From assembly GCA_934481445.1 (NCBI GenBank), contig CAKSPC010000016.1, positions 1 through 47,449 on the forward strand: DNA of 47,449 nucleotides, given 5' to 3'. Source of the DNA: an uncultured Oscillospiraceae bacterium. Lineage in GTDB: Bacteria > Bacillota > Clostridia > Oscillospirales > Ruminococcaceae. The notes below the pieces were generated by a model that saw only the letters and a list, made by a program, of their open reading frames with translations, made no database searches and was not told the DNA's origin. Below, one piece after another: positions 8,446 to 16,125 of the stretch. The translations under genes and the position numbers were made by a program. The first letter of the stretch is position 1. Every line of letters starts with the position of its first letter.

Positions 8446-10386
8446 TTATCTTGTTTTCTCTGCGTTTTCCTTGATTATCCTTGCGATAACCTCCTCAAGT
8501 GCAACCGCGCCGAGGTCGCCTTCCTTGCGGGAGCGCAGTGCAACGGTGTTATCCTCAACTTCCTTATCGCCGATGATGAAGAAGTACGGGATCTTTTCAA
8601 GCTGCGCCTGGCGGATCTTGTAGCCGATCTTCTCGTTTCTGTTGTCGACGGAAGTGCGGATGCCCATGCTCTCCAGTCTTGCGGAGATGGCTTCGCTGTA
8701 TTCCTTTGCACGGTCGGTGATGGGGAGGATCCTTACCTGCTCGGGGCTCATCCACAGAGGAAGCGCGCCTGCGTACTTCTCGATGAGGTATGCAAGTGTT
8801 CTCTCATAGCAGCCGAGGCTGGTGCGGTGGATGATATAGGGGTACTTCTTTGTGCCGTCGACATCGACATATTCCATGCCGAAGCGCTGCGCAAGAAGCA
8901 TATCTATCTGGATCGTTACGATGGTGTCTTCCTTGCCGAAAACGTTCTTGTACTGGATATCGAGCTTAGGACCATAGAATGCGGCTTCGTCGATACCGAT
9001 GGTGTAGTTTACGCCGAGGTCGTCGAGAATCGTCTTCATGGTAGCCTGTGCGGTTTCCCACTGCTCCGCGGTGCCCTCGTACTTGTTCTTGGGGTTAGCG
9101 GGATCCCACTGCGAGAAGCGGAACGTGCAGTCCTCCAGCATTCCGACGGTTTCGAGGCAGTATTTAGCAAGCTCGAGGCAGCCCTTGAATTCCTCTTCCA
9201 GCTGCTCGGGGCGGAGGATGAGGTGACCCTCGGAGATCGTGAACTGGCGAACGCGGATAAGTCCGTGCATTTCGCCGCTGTCCTCGTTGCGGAACAGGGT
9301 CGATGTTTCGCCAAGACGCATGGGCAGGTCACGGTAGCTGCGCTGTCTGTTCAGGAATACCTGATACTGGAACGGGCAGGTCATCGGACGGAGGGCGAAA
9401 CACTCCTTGGTTTCGTCGTTCGGGTCGCCGAGGACGAACATACCATCAAGGTAATGATCCCAGTGGCCGGAAATTTTATAAAGCTCGCGCTTTGCCATGA
9501 ACGGAGTCTTTGTCAGCAGGTAACCGCGCTTGTACTCCTCGTCCTCTACCCAGCGCTGAAGAAGCTGGATAACGCGCGCGCCCTTGGGCAGAAGTATCGG
9601 AAGACCCTGTCCGATAACGTCAACGGTGGTGAAATACTCCAGCTCTCTGCCGAGCTTGTTGTGGTCGCGCTTCTTTGCGTCCTCGAGGGCTTCGAGGTGC
9701 GCGTTGAGGGCGTCCTTGGATGGAAATGCCGTGCCGTAGATACGGGTCAGCATCTTGTTCTTTTCGCTTCCGCGCCAGTATGCGCCGGTCACGGAGGTAA
9801 GCTTGAATGCCTTTACGGGGGACGTGGACATCAGATGCGGGCCTGCGCAGAGGTCTGTGAAATCGCCCTGCTTGTAGAACATGATGGGCTCGCCCTTGTC
9901 TGCGTGCTCCTTGCAGAGCTCAACCTTATAAGGCTCGCCCTGCTCCTCAAGGTACTTTATAGCTTCATCGGGGGACATCGTGAACTGCTCAAGTCTGATG
10001 CTCTCCTTAACTATCTTCTTCATCTCAGCCTCAATCTTGGTGAGTGTTTCCGCGGTGAAGGGCTCGTCGGTGTCGAAATCATAATAGAATCCGTTTTCTA
10101 TCGCGGGGCCTATCGCAAGCTTTGTGGCGGGGAAAAGGCGCTTTACTGCCTGCGCGAGGATGTGCGAAGCGGTGTGGTTGAATGCTCTCTGTCCCTGCTC
10201 GGTTTCAAATGTGAGGAACTTTACGGTGCAGCCGTCGGTGAGCTGCGTTCTGAGGTCGCAGACCTTTCCGTCGATCTCTGCTGCACAAGCGGTCTTTGCC
10301 GCGCCGAGCTCTCTTGCCGCGTCGAATGCGGACAGCGGAGCCTCAAACTCCTTAACTTCGCCGTTTTCCAGATTTACCTTAATCAT
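8446..10386 (-). CDS. thrS: Threonyl-tRNA synthetase
   Basis: A 646-aa class II aminoacyl-tRNA synthetase that charges tRNA-Thr. An N-terminal TGS domain (about 1-60) is followed by the editing domain with HTASH. The class II core has motif 2 near FRNEDSGEMHGLIRVRQF, RPMTCPFQY and motif 3 around GTSLG-type residues (IIHRTSLGCYER). The C-terminal anticodon-binding domain starts near VRILPI. The length is normal. The ATG at 10386 has AAGGAA upstream, and a GTG/ATG extension to 10434 would only add basic, non-conserved residues. A strong promoter lies at 10468-10496. No T-box leader is present in the short leader, which is unusual for a Firmicute synthetase. Confidence 0.97.
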   Translation of the reverse strand: MIKVNLENGEVKEFEAPLSAFDAARELGAAKTACAAEIDGKVCDLRTQLTDGCTVKFLTFETEQGQRAFNHTASHILAQAVKRLFPATKLAIGPAIENGFYYDFDTDEPFTAETLTKIEAEMKKIVKESIRLEQFTMSPDEAIKYLEEQGEPYKVELCKEHADKGEPIMFYKQGDFTDLCAGPHLMSTSPVKAFKLTSVTGAYWRGSEKNKMLTRIYGTAFPSKDALNAHLEALEDAKKRDHNKLGRELEYFTTVDVIGQGLPILLPKGARVIQLLQRWVEDEEYKRGYLLTKTPFMAKRELYKISGHWDHYLDGMFVLGDPNDETKECFALRPMTCPFQYQVFLNRQRSYRDLPMRLGETSTLFRNEDSGEMHGLIRVRQFTISEGHLILRPEQLEEEFKGCLELAKYCLETVGMLEDCTFRFSQWDPANPKNKYEGTAEQWETAQATMKTILDDLGVNYTIGIDEAAFYGPKLDIQYKNVFGKEDTIVTIQIDMLLAQRFGMEYVDVDGTKKYPYIIHRTSLGCYERTLAYLIEKYAGALPLWMSPEQVRILPITDRAKEYSEAISARLESMGIRTSVDNRNEKIGYKIRQAQLEKIPYFFIIGDKEVEDNTVALRSRKEGDLGAVALEEVIARIIKENAEKTR

Positions 10387-10443
10387 ATTGAACTTCCTTT
10401 CCTTGCAGAGCCCGACAAAAGCCCTGCCGTTCATTTTGAGATC

Positions 10444-10459
10444 ACAGTTATAGCTGTGT
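10444..10459. promoter_or_regulatory. 16-bp dyad in the thrS leader
   Basis: The sequence CACAGTTATAGCTGTG is palindromic at 14 of 16 positions and starts about 8 bp after the thrS -10 box. It could be an operator or a small RNA hairpin. No regulator is assigned. Confidence 0.4.
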
Positions 10460-10467
10460 CAAACTAT

Positions 10468-10496
10468 ATTGTACTACTGTTTTCGCGTTTTGTCAA
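10468..10496 (-). promoter_or_regulatory. Sigma-A promoter of thrS
   Basis: On the minus strand TTGACA (10491-10496), a 17-bp spacer and TACAAT (10468-10473). It gives a leader of about 75 nt. Confidence 0.82.
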
Positions 10497-10542
10497 GGGA
10501 AAACGGCTGTTCGCAAAGCCTTTGTGATGTGTTTTAGATGTA

Positions 10543-10955
10543 CAGCTTGTTCAAAAAACCTAAATGGCTGTGAATTGCGACAGACTGTGGGGGCAAAACT
10601 CTTGTTTTTCCCCCACACCCCCTTTAGCGCCTTGAACGCGAAAAATGGCGCTATCGCGCCGAGTGTGGGGACTCTGGTCTGTCGGCTAGTTTGGCACAAC
10701 AATTCACTTTATGCTTAAACCATTATGTTGCATATTGTGCCAAACTAACCCCTCTGTCGCTTCGCGACACCTCCCCCACGGGGAGATCACCCCACAACCC
10801 CCGCTTCCTTTTATGTCCGCATTTTCATGGTTTTGCAAAGCAAAATCGCGGACGACTGTCCGCGAAATGAAAATGTGAGCGTTTTGCGTCAGCAAAATAC
10901 GAGGAATGCGAAAACCGATACGCTACGCGGATATTTTATTTTTTTCAACAATGTG
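10543..10955. mobile_element. Family C palindromic repeat element, complete copy
   Basis: About 413 bp of non-coding, hairpin-rich sequence in the thrS/cupin divergent region. The left end CAGCTTGTTCAAAAAACC is a near match to the inverted right end of the copy at base 1. From the left it contains a GTGGGGG/CCCCCAC hairpin (10586-10617), a CTTTAGCGCC block and a 13-bp inverted repeat, TAGTTTGGCACAA and its complement, around a loop of about 34 nt (10688-10748). Further hairpins follow, then the family block TACGCTACGCGGATATTTTA. It shares the first and last blocks with 24552-24855 but differs in the middle. The call as a non-autonomous mobile element is inference. Confidence 0.6.
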
Positions 10956-11032
10956 TAAGTATATTTTTCTGTGCGCACCGTTCTGTATAAAATTCACAAA
11001 AAAAATCGTGCATTATCACCAACAAAAAAACA

Positions 11033-11063
11033 TTGACTTAGAGCACACTCCAAGTGCTATAAT
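11033..11063 (+). promoter_or_regulatory. MerR-type promoter with operator in a 19-bp spacer
   Basis: TTGACT (11033-11038) and TATAAT (11058-11063) are separated by 19 bp, too long for unaided sigma-A use. The spacer carries the dyad CTTAGAG-CACA-CTCCAAG (11037-11054). This is the architecture of MerR-family activators, and the half-sites resemble those of AdhR/NmlR-like electrophile or aldehyde sensors. The regulator gene is not in the window. Confidence 0.75.
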
Positions 11064-11095
11064 ATCCTCACAAAATATATAGGGAGGAAACAAAC

Positions 11096-11836
11096 ATGGC
11101 AAAACAGACAGCAGGAAGAGATCAGCTCGGGGAATTTGCCCCGAAGTTCGCGGAGCTCAACGACGACGTGCTTTTCGGCGAGGTATGGTCGCGGGAGGAC
11201 AAGCTTTCCGTAAAGAACCGCTGCATGATAACCGTTGCGGGGCTTATGGGCAAGGGAATACTTGACAGCTCGCTGAAATACCACCTCATGAACGCCCGCA
11301 AGAACGGCGTTACCAAGCCGGAAATGGCGGAGATGATCACACATCTCGCGTTCTACTGCGGATGGCCGAACGCATGGGCGGTATTCAACATGGCAAAGGA
11401 AGTCTACGCCGACGATAACTCCCCCGAGGAGCACGGCGGGATGTTCGGCATGGGCAAGCCCAACGACGCCTACGCAAGGTATTTCATCGGCAATTCCTAC
11501 CTCAATCCCCTCACAACACCCGGCGCTTCGGCGGTGTTCATCGCAAACGTTACGTTCGAACCGCGCTGCCGCAACAACTGGCACGTTCACCACGCGACAA
11601 ACGGCGGCGGTCAGATACTCATCTGCGTCGACGGCGAGGGCTGGTATCAGGAAGAGGGCAAGCCCGCGCAGGACCTTAAAGCAGGCGATGTTGTGGTGAT
11701 CCCCGCAAACGTAAAGCACTGGCACGGTGCAAAGAAGAACTGCTGGTTCAGCCACCTTGCAGTGGAAGTGCCCGGCGAGAACGCCTCCAGCGAGTGGCTC
11801 GAGGCCGTTTCCGATGAGGAATACGACAAGCTGTGA
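11096..11836 (+). CDS. Carboxymuconolactone decarboxylase/AhpD-like domain fused to a cupin
   Basis: A 246-aa two-domain protein. Residues about 10-120 form an all-helical CMD/AhpD-like domain (KNRCMITVAGLMGKGILDSSLKYHL and ITHLAFYCGWPNAW). It carries single cysteines rather than the CxxC of AhpD peroxidases. Residues about 140-230 form a cupin with the metal-binding histidines in NNWHVHH and KHWHGA and the glycine-rich turn GDVVVIPANV. Such fusions are often linked to quinone or aldehyde stress but have no settled reaction. The start has AGGGAGG 8 bp upstream. The MerR-type promoter at 11033-11063 suggests induction by an electrophile or metal. Monocistronic. Confidence 0.88.
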   Translation: MAKQTAGRDQLGEFAPKFAELNDDVLFGEVWSREDKLSVKNRCMITVAGLMGKGILDSSLKYHLMNARKNGVTKPEMAEMITHLAFYCGWPNAWAVFNMAKEVYADDNSPEEHGGMFGMGKPNDAYARYFIGNSYLNPLTTPGASAVFIANVTFEPRCRNNWHVHHATNGGGQILICVDGEGWYQEEGKPAQDLKAGDVVVIPANVKHWHGAKKNCWFSHLAVEVPGENASSEWLEAVSDEEYDKL

Positions 11837-11878
11837 TCTCGGCGCAGGTTTAATTTTAACGGCGAAAATACAAAAAAA

Positions 11879-11903
11879 TCCCCGCGGATACGCTCCGCGG
11901 GGA
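11879..11903. terminator. Terminator hairpin after the CMD-cupin gene
   Basis: A 9-bp perfect stem TCCCCGCGG / CCGCGGGGA with a 7-nt loop. The plus-strand T-tract is weak (ATACTTTT); on the minus strand it is followed by TTTTTTTG, so it could act in both directions. Confidence 0.65.
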
Positions 11904-11993
11904 AATACTTTTAAATCGAAGTGTCCGAAATAAAAGCGCAATATTTTAAAGGAGAAGAATCAATCACAGAAGAATTGAAAGCTAATTGAAATA

Positions 11994-12749
11994 TCACTGA
12001 TAATCAGCGATGTCGATCCATGTCAGGAGAAGCTCGCGCTCCTCGGGACGCTTGAACTTGAGCTGTGCCGCAGCAACGATGGGCAGCCATTCCTGTACAT
12101 ACTTAACGGCGGTGCCTGTCTTTGCGCAGTACATCTTGAGATACTTCTCTGCCCACTCGGTGTGGTGGTCAAGGCAGAATGTAAGGTAAGTCTTTGCGAT
12201 ATCCGCGGAAGCATTGCCCTGCTTTGCCTTGAGCCAGTCTACGATGAATACGCCATCGTCGTTGATGATGATGTTCTCGGGGCTGAAATCGCCGTGGCAG
12301 AGCTTAACGTGCTTCGGCATAGCTTCAAGGCGGGTAAGAAGCTCATACTTCTTAACGTCGTCGATCATGTCAAGGCTCTCGATGGAGCGCTTGAGATAAT
12401 CCTTCAGCTTGCTTATCTTTGCGGAACGCAGATTGTTTATCTCGATCTGGAGATCAACCATCTGTGCGAGATAATCGTCGACCTTCTTGGGGTTCTCATC
12501 CATAAGCTGCTTCATGGTCTTGCCCTTGATGTGCTTATATACGATCGCCCACTTGCCGTCAACCTTAATTATTTCTTCAAACGCGGGAATGCGGGCAAAG
12601 CCTGTTTCCTCCACGCGTGTATGTGTCAGTGCTTCATAAAGAACAACACTCTTGGGTTCGTTCGGGTCCTTAAAAACCTTTACGCACTTGTCGCCGCATT
12701 CAAAAACCTGAACCTTTTCGCTCTCGGATATCATATTCTTCAGTTCCAT
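11994..12749 (-). CDS. Aminoglycoside/choline-kinase-like phosphotransferase
   Basis: A 251-aa kinase-fold protein. The catalytic loop is CHGDFSPENI (His152, Asp154, Asn159) and the metal-binding motif is VDW (Asp171), followed by a helix with ADIAKTYL, as in the APH/choline kinase superfamily. The N-terminal lobe has VKVFKD with a likely nucleotide-binding lysine (Lys24). The substrate cannot be read from the sequence; small alcohols or amines are typical, and resistance is not implied. It is a single gene with its own promoter at 12834-12862 and a leader of about 78 nt that contains a short GC hairpin (12780-12793). Confidence 0.85.
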   Translation of the reverse strand: MELKNMISESEKVQVFECGDKCVKVFKDPNEPKSVVLYEALTHTRVEETGFARIPAFEEIIKVDGKWAIVYKHIKGKTMKQLMDENPKKVDDYLAQMVDLQIEINNLRSAKISKLKDYLKRSIESLDMIDDVKKYELLTRLEAMPKHVKLCHGDFSPENIIINDDGVFIVDWLKAKQGNASADIAKTYLTFCLDHHTEWAEKYLKMYCAKTGTAVKYVQEWLPIVAAAQLKFKRPEERELLLTWIDIADYQ

Positions 12750-12833
12750 AAAAATAATGTCCTTTCGTGTATGTATCCACCCGCCGGAGCGGGCGGTGAT
12801 TTTTTGTTTTGGGGGATTTTTCTTACTGATGTC

Positions 12834-12862
12834 ATTATAGCACTTTTCATATATCTTGTAAA
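12834..12862 (-). promoter_or_regulatory. Sigma-A promoter of the phosphotransferase gene
   Basis: On the minus strand TTTACA (12857-12862), a 17-bp spacer and TATAAT (12834-12839). It is divergent from the rpsO promoter about 180 bp away. Confidence 0.75.
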
Positions 12863-13017
12863 GCCCTTTTTATCAAATTTGAATAATTTGTTGGATTTTA
12901 CAGTCTGATTTTTGTGCAATATTACACAACGGAATGAAAAAACTCCGTTACACAACCGTAATGACACAACCTGCCGCAAAAAGGTGAAATATTCTTTAAA
13001 AAAATGCCGAAAAACTA

Positions 13018-13046
13018 TTTACAAACGCGTTTATTTGTGTTATAAT
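13018..13046 (+). promoter_or_regulatory. Sigma-A promoter of rpsO
   Basis: TTTACA (13018-13023), a 17-bp spacer and TATAAT (13041-13046). The leader to the start at 13171 is about 120 nt and contains short complementary segments (for example around 13055-13068 and 13112-13125). These could form the S15 autoregulatory fold known from other bacteria, but I cannot match a specific class. Confidence 0.75.
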
Positions 13047-13170
13047 AATTGTGTTATGCGGTCGCATAACTAAATAAGCTGCCGATTTCTCAGACTGCGG
13101 ATACTGCTCCGACCGGAGAAACACCACGTCCCTTTCCTGTGATCTCGGAATATTTTAATGAGGTGTAATC

Positions 13171-13437
13171 ATGTTAAGAAAAGAAGAAAAAACAGCAGTA
13201 ATCGAAGCAAACCGCCTGAATGAAAAGGATACCGGTTCTCCCGAGGTTCAGATCGCAATTCTTACCACAAGAATCAACGAGCTGACAGAACACATCAAGG
13301 TTCACCAGAAGGATCACCACTCCAGACGCGGCCTGCTGAAGATGGTAGGTCACAGAAGAAACCTTCTCAACTACCTGCAGAAGAAGGATATTGAGCGTTA
13401 CCGTGCGATCATCGCTAAGCTGGGTATCCGCAAGTAA
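13171..13437 (+). CDS. rpsO: 30S ribosomal protein S15
   Basis: An 88-aa primary 16S rRNA-binding protein of the small subunit. Full normal length, with the family hallmarks [35 protein letters not shown] and [17 protein letters not shown] precedes the ATG. It is followed by a terminator and then pnp, the arrangement seen in many bacteria, and its own leader is a likely site of autoregulation. Confidence 0.98.
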   Translation: MLRKEEKTAVIEANRLNEKDTGSPEVQIAILTTRINELTEHIKVHQKDHHSRRGLLKMVGHRRNLLNYLQKKDIERYRAIIAKLGIRK

Positions 13438-13457
13438 TCCCATAACTGTTGGATCTT

Positions 13458-13506
13458 AAAGGGCGGTATTGCGCAGAATAGCAGCAATTCTGCCCTTTAT
13501 TGTTTC
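13458..13506 (+). terminator. Terminator or attenuator between rpsO and pnp
   Basis: Imperfect 15-bp stem (13458-13472 with 13484-13498; AAAGGGC pairs with GCCCTTT) followed by TTATTGTTT. It probably lowers read-through from rpsO into pnp. Confidence 0.65.
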
Positions 13507-13633
13507 AACTATTCCGCAATTCAAGGGCGCAGGCTTCCGCATAAAACTGAGCTCCCGCGCACGCGGCGGCTGACTTTTTTGCTGAAAGACGCTGTGCCTT
13601 TGAACACTACTTTAACGAAAGGAAAAACGAACG

Positions 13634-15766
13634 ATGTTTGAAAATTACAGAGTGTTCAAAACCATGTTCGCAGGCAGAGAGCTTACCGTTGAAACAGGTA
13701 AGGTTTGCGGCCTCGCGAACGGCTCCTGCTGGGTAAGATACGGCGAGAGCGTTGTTATGGTCAACGTTACCGCGAGCGCAAAGCCCCGCGACGGCGTGGA
13801 TTTCTTCCCGCTTGCAGTTGACTACGAAGAAAGACTTTACTCCGTGGGCAAGATCCCCGGCGGCTTCCTCAAGAGAGAGGGCAGACCCTCCGAAAAGGCT
13901 ATCCTGACCTCCCGCGTTGTCGACCGCCCCATGCGCCCCCTGTTCCCCAAGGATATGAGAAACGACGTTGCCATCACGATGACAGTCCTCGCCGTTGACC
14001 CCGACGCTTCCCCCGAGATACTCGGCATGATCGGTGCGTCCATCGCGGTTTCCATCTCCGATATTCCGTGGAACGGCCCCATCGGCGGCATCAGCGTCGG
14101 CCTTGTTGACGGCGAGATAGTTCTCATGCCCACACTTGAGCAGCGCGCCAAGACCGACCTCACACTGACTGTAGCTTCCTCCGAGAAGAAGGTAGTTATG
14201 ATAGAAGCCGGCGCAAACGAAGTCCCCGACGACGTTATGTTCAAGGCTATCATGGCGGGTCACGAGGAGATCACAAAGTCCCTCATCCCCTTCATCAAGG
14301 ACATTCAGGCGCAGATCGGCAAGCCCAAGTTTGCATTCGAGAGCCAGGAAGTTGACCACGATATGTTCGACGCTATCTCCGATTTTGCCATCGAGAAGAT
14401 ACGCTACGCAATGGATACCGACGACAAGAACGTCCGCGACGAGCGCCTTGCTCCCATCGTTGACGAGATCCACGCTAAGTTCGACGAAGTTTACCCCGAA
14501 AAGACAGCCATGATCGACGAGGCTATATACAAGCTTCAGAAGTTTGTTGTCCGCCGCTGGCTGCTGGACGACCACAAGCGCGTTGACGGCCGTAAGATGG
14601 ACGAGATCCGTCCCCTTGCAGCAGAGGTAGGCTTCCTGCCCAGAGTTCACGGCTGCGGTCTGTTCACAAGAGGTCAGACACAGGTAATGACAGTCTGCAC
14701 ACTCGGCCCCGTAAGCGACTCCCAGAAGCTCGAGGGTCTTGACGAGGAAGATGGCAAGCGCTATATGCACCACTACAACTTCCCCGCATACTCCGTAGGC
14801 GAAACAAAGGCTTCCCGCGGCCCCGGCAGACGTGAGATCGGTCACGGCGCACTTGCAGAAAGAGCGCTGGTTCCCGTTATCCCCTCTGTTGAGGAATTCC
14901 CGTATGCCATCCGCCTTGTATCCGAAGTCCTTTCCTCCAACGGTTCTACTTCGCAGGGCTCCATCTGCGGCTCCACGCTGGCTCTGATGGACGCAGGCGT
15001 TCCGATAAAGAAGCCCGTTGCAGGTATTTCCTGCGGTCTTATCACCGAAGGCGACCGCTGGGATACAATGGTCGATATCCAGGGCGTCGAGGACTTCTTC
15101 GGCGATATGGACTTCAAGGTTGCAGGTACTCACGATGGTATCACAGCAATTCAGATGGACCTCAAGATCGACGGCCTTACCCCCGAGATCATCAAGAACG
15201 CATTCGAAAAGACCCACAAGGCGCGCGACTACATCCTTGACGAAGTAATGCTCAAGGCTATTCCCGAGCCCCGCAAGGAAGTCGGCAAGTACGCTCCCAA
15301 GATGCTCACCACAAAGGTTCCGCAGGACAAGATACGTGAAGTCATCGGTACGGGCGGAAAGGTTATCCAGAAACTCTGCGCTGACTTCGACGTCAAGATC
15401 GACATCGACGACGACGGCAACGTATTCATCTGCGGCGTAGACGCGGAGAAGGCAAAGGCCTGCGTTCAGGTTATCCACACCATCGTTAATCCCCCGGAGA
15501 TCGGCGCTATCTACAAGGGCAAGGTAGTTCGTATAATGAACTTCGGCGCATTTGTTGAGATCGCTCCCGGCAAGGACGGCATGGTTCATATCTCCAAGCT
15601 GGAGAACAGACGCGTCGACAAGGTTGAGGATGTTGTTTCCGTTGGCGACGAGATCATCGTTAAGGTAATGGAGATCGACTCTCAGGGTCGTATCAACCTC
15701 TCCCGTAAGGACGCGCTGGCTGATATCGAGGCTAAGAAAAAGGCTGCCGCTCAGAACAACGGCTGA
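13634..15766 (+). CDS. pnp: Polyribonucleotide nucleotidyltransferase (PNPase)
   Basis: A 710-aa phosphorolytic 3'-5' exoribonuclease. It has two RNase PH-type domains: N-terminal with FFPLAVDYEERLYSVGKIPGGFLKREGRPSE, and C-terminal with the catalytic GxGRREIGHGALAERAL and GDRWDTMVDIQGVEDFFGDMDFKVAGT. These are followed by a KH domain (about 550-610) with KIREVIGTGGKVIQKL and an S1 domain (about 620-690) with IYKGKVVRIMNFGAFVE. Length and motifs are complete. AAGGAA precedes the ATG. It is in the usual place behind rpsO. The terminator at 15790-15815 is followed by a family A repeat element. Confidence 0.98.
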   Translation: MFENYRVFKTMFAGRELTVETGKVCGLANGSCWVRYGESVVMVNVTASAKPRDGVDFFPLAVDYEERLYSVGKIPGGFLKREGRPSEKAILTSRVVDRPMRPLFPKDMRNDVAITMTVLAVDPDASPEILGMIGASIAVSISDIPWNGPIGGISVGLVDGEIVLMPTLEQRAKTDLTLTVASSEKKVVMIEAGANEVPDDVMFKAIMAGHEEITKSLIPFIKDIQAQIGKPKFAFESQEVDHDMFDAISDFAIEKIRYAMDTDDKNVRDERLAPIVDEIHAKFDEVYPEKTAMIDEAIYKLQKFVVRRWLLDDHKRVDGRKMDEIRPLAAEVGFLPRVHGCGLFTRGQTQVMTVCTLGPVSDSQKLEGLDEEDGKRYMHHYNFPAYSVGETKASRGPGRREIGHGALAERALVPVIPSVEEFPYAIRLVSEVLSSNGSTSQGSICGSTLALMDAGVPIKKPVAGISCGLITEGDRWDTMVDIQGVEDFFGDMDFKVAGTHDGITAIQMDLKIDGLTPEIIKNAFEKTHKARDYILDEVMLKAIPEPRKEVGKYAPKMLTTKVPQDKIREVIGTGGKVIQKLCADFDVKIDIDDDGNVFICGVDAEKAKACVQVIHTIVNPPEIGAIYKGKVVRIMNFGAFVEIAPGKDGMVHISKLENRRVDKVEDVVSVGDEIIVKVMEIDSQGRINLSRKDALADIEAKKKAAAQNNG

Positions 15767-15789
15767 TATCGCAAATAACGCAATAATTG

Positions 15790-15815
15790 AGCCGCCCGAA
15801 AGGGCGGCTTTTTGT
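15790..15815 (+). terminator. Terminator of pnp
   Basis: Stem GCCGCCC / GGGCGGC with loop GAAA, followed by TTTTTG. It starts 24 bp after the pnp stop. Confidence 0.88.
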
Positions 15816-15832
15816 ATGCAAAGACAAGAAAA

Positions 15833-15860
15833 AACGGCTGAACCTGAGTTCAGCCGTTCA
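15833..15860. repeat. 28-bp direct repeat, copy 1: terminator hairpin
   Basis: Contains an 11-bp perfect stem (AACGGCTGAAC / GTTCAGCCGTT) with a 4-nt loop. Read on the minus strand it is followed by TTTTTT, so it is a complete terminator in that direction. It is identical over 28 bp to 16096-16123. Confidence 0.9.
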
Positions 15861-16095
15861 GCTTGTCGAAAAAGTCAAATTTGCCCGCGAAGCGGGCTTT
15901 TTAAATCCGTTTTTCGCCACGGGTCTCCCGGGGCGAAAAACACTTCTATCCGCGCAAGTGTGCGGTTTGTCGGCAACGCCGACAAACCGTGCGCGCAGTG
16001 TGCCTTTTGGCTTGGCGAAAGGCGTAAGGCGTGGCAATGCCACGCCAGTGGATTGTACTCTGTCGGAAAAGTCGTAAGACTTTTTCGACAGACTC
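15861..16095. mobile_element. Family A palindromic element, copy 1
   Basis: A 235-bp non-coding element with 13-bp perfect terminal inverted repeats (TGTCGAAAAAGTC at 15864-15876, complement at 16078-16090). It is flanked by 28-bp direct repeats. In order it holds the hairpins GCCCGC-GAA-GCGGGC (15883-15897), TTTTTCGCC/GGCGAAAAA (15910-15940), a TGTCGGC/GCCGACA hairpin, a GGCGTGGC/GCCACGCC hairpin, and the terminal stem at 16060-16091. It aligns over most of its length with 35059-35272 (reverse) and in part with 39739-39944. There is no transposase, so any mobility would depend on enzymes supplied in trans. Confidence 0.75.
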
Positions 16096-16123
16096 AACGG
16101 CTGAACCTGAGTTCAGCCGTTCA
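16096..16123. repeat. 28-bp direct repeat, copy 2: terminator hairpin without T-tract
   Basis: Identical to 15833-15860. It starts 3 bp beyond the HD-GYP stop. On the minus strand no T-run follows; instead the family A end begins at once. This is the arrangement expected if the element inserted at a terminator and duplicated the hairpin. Confidence 0.9.
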
Positions 16124-16125
16124 CA

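Noticed and set aside
10688..10748. Similarity of the 12-13-bp inverted repeats with 32-34-nt loops to integron attC sites
   Set aside because: The arm ends do not fit the GTTRRRY / RYYYAAC core consensus, and there is no integrase or cassette array.
12780..12793. Short GC hairpin in the phosphotransferase leader, considered as a terminator
   Set aside because: The stem is only 5 bp, the T-run on the plus strand is several bases away and no plus-strand gene ends there.
15833..16123. Repeated hairpins considered as a CRISPR array or REP cluster
   Set aside because: There are only two copies separated by 235 bp, with no spacers of regular size and no cas genes; they fit a flanking duplication better.
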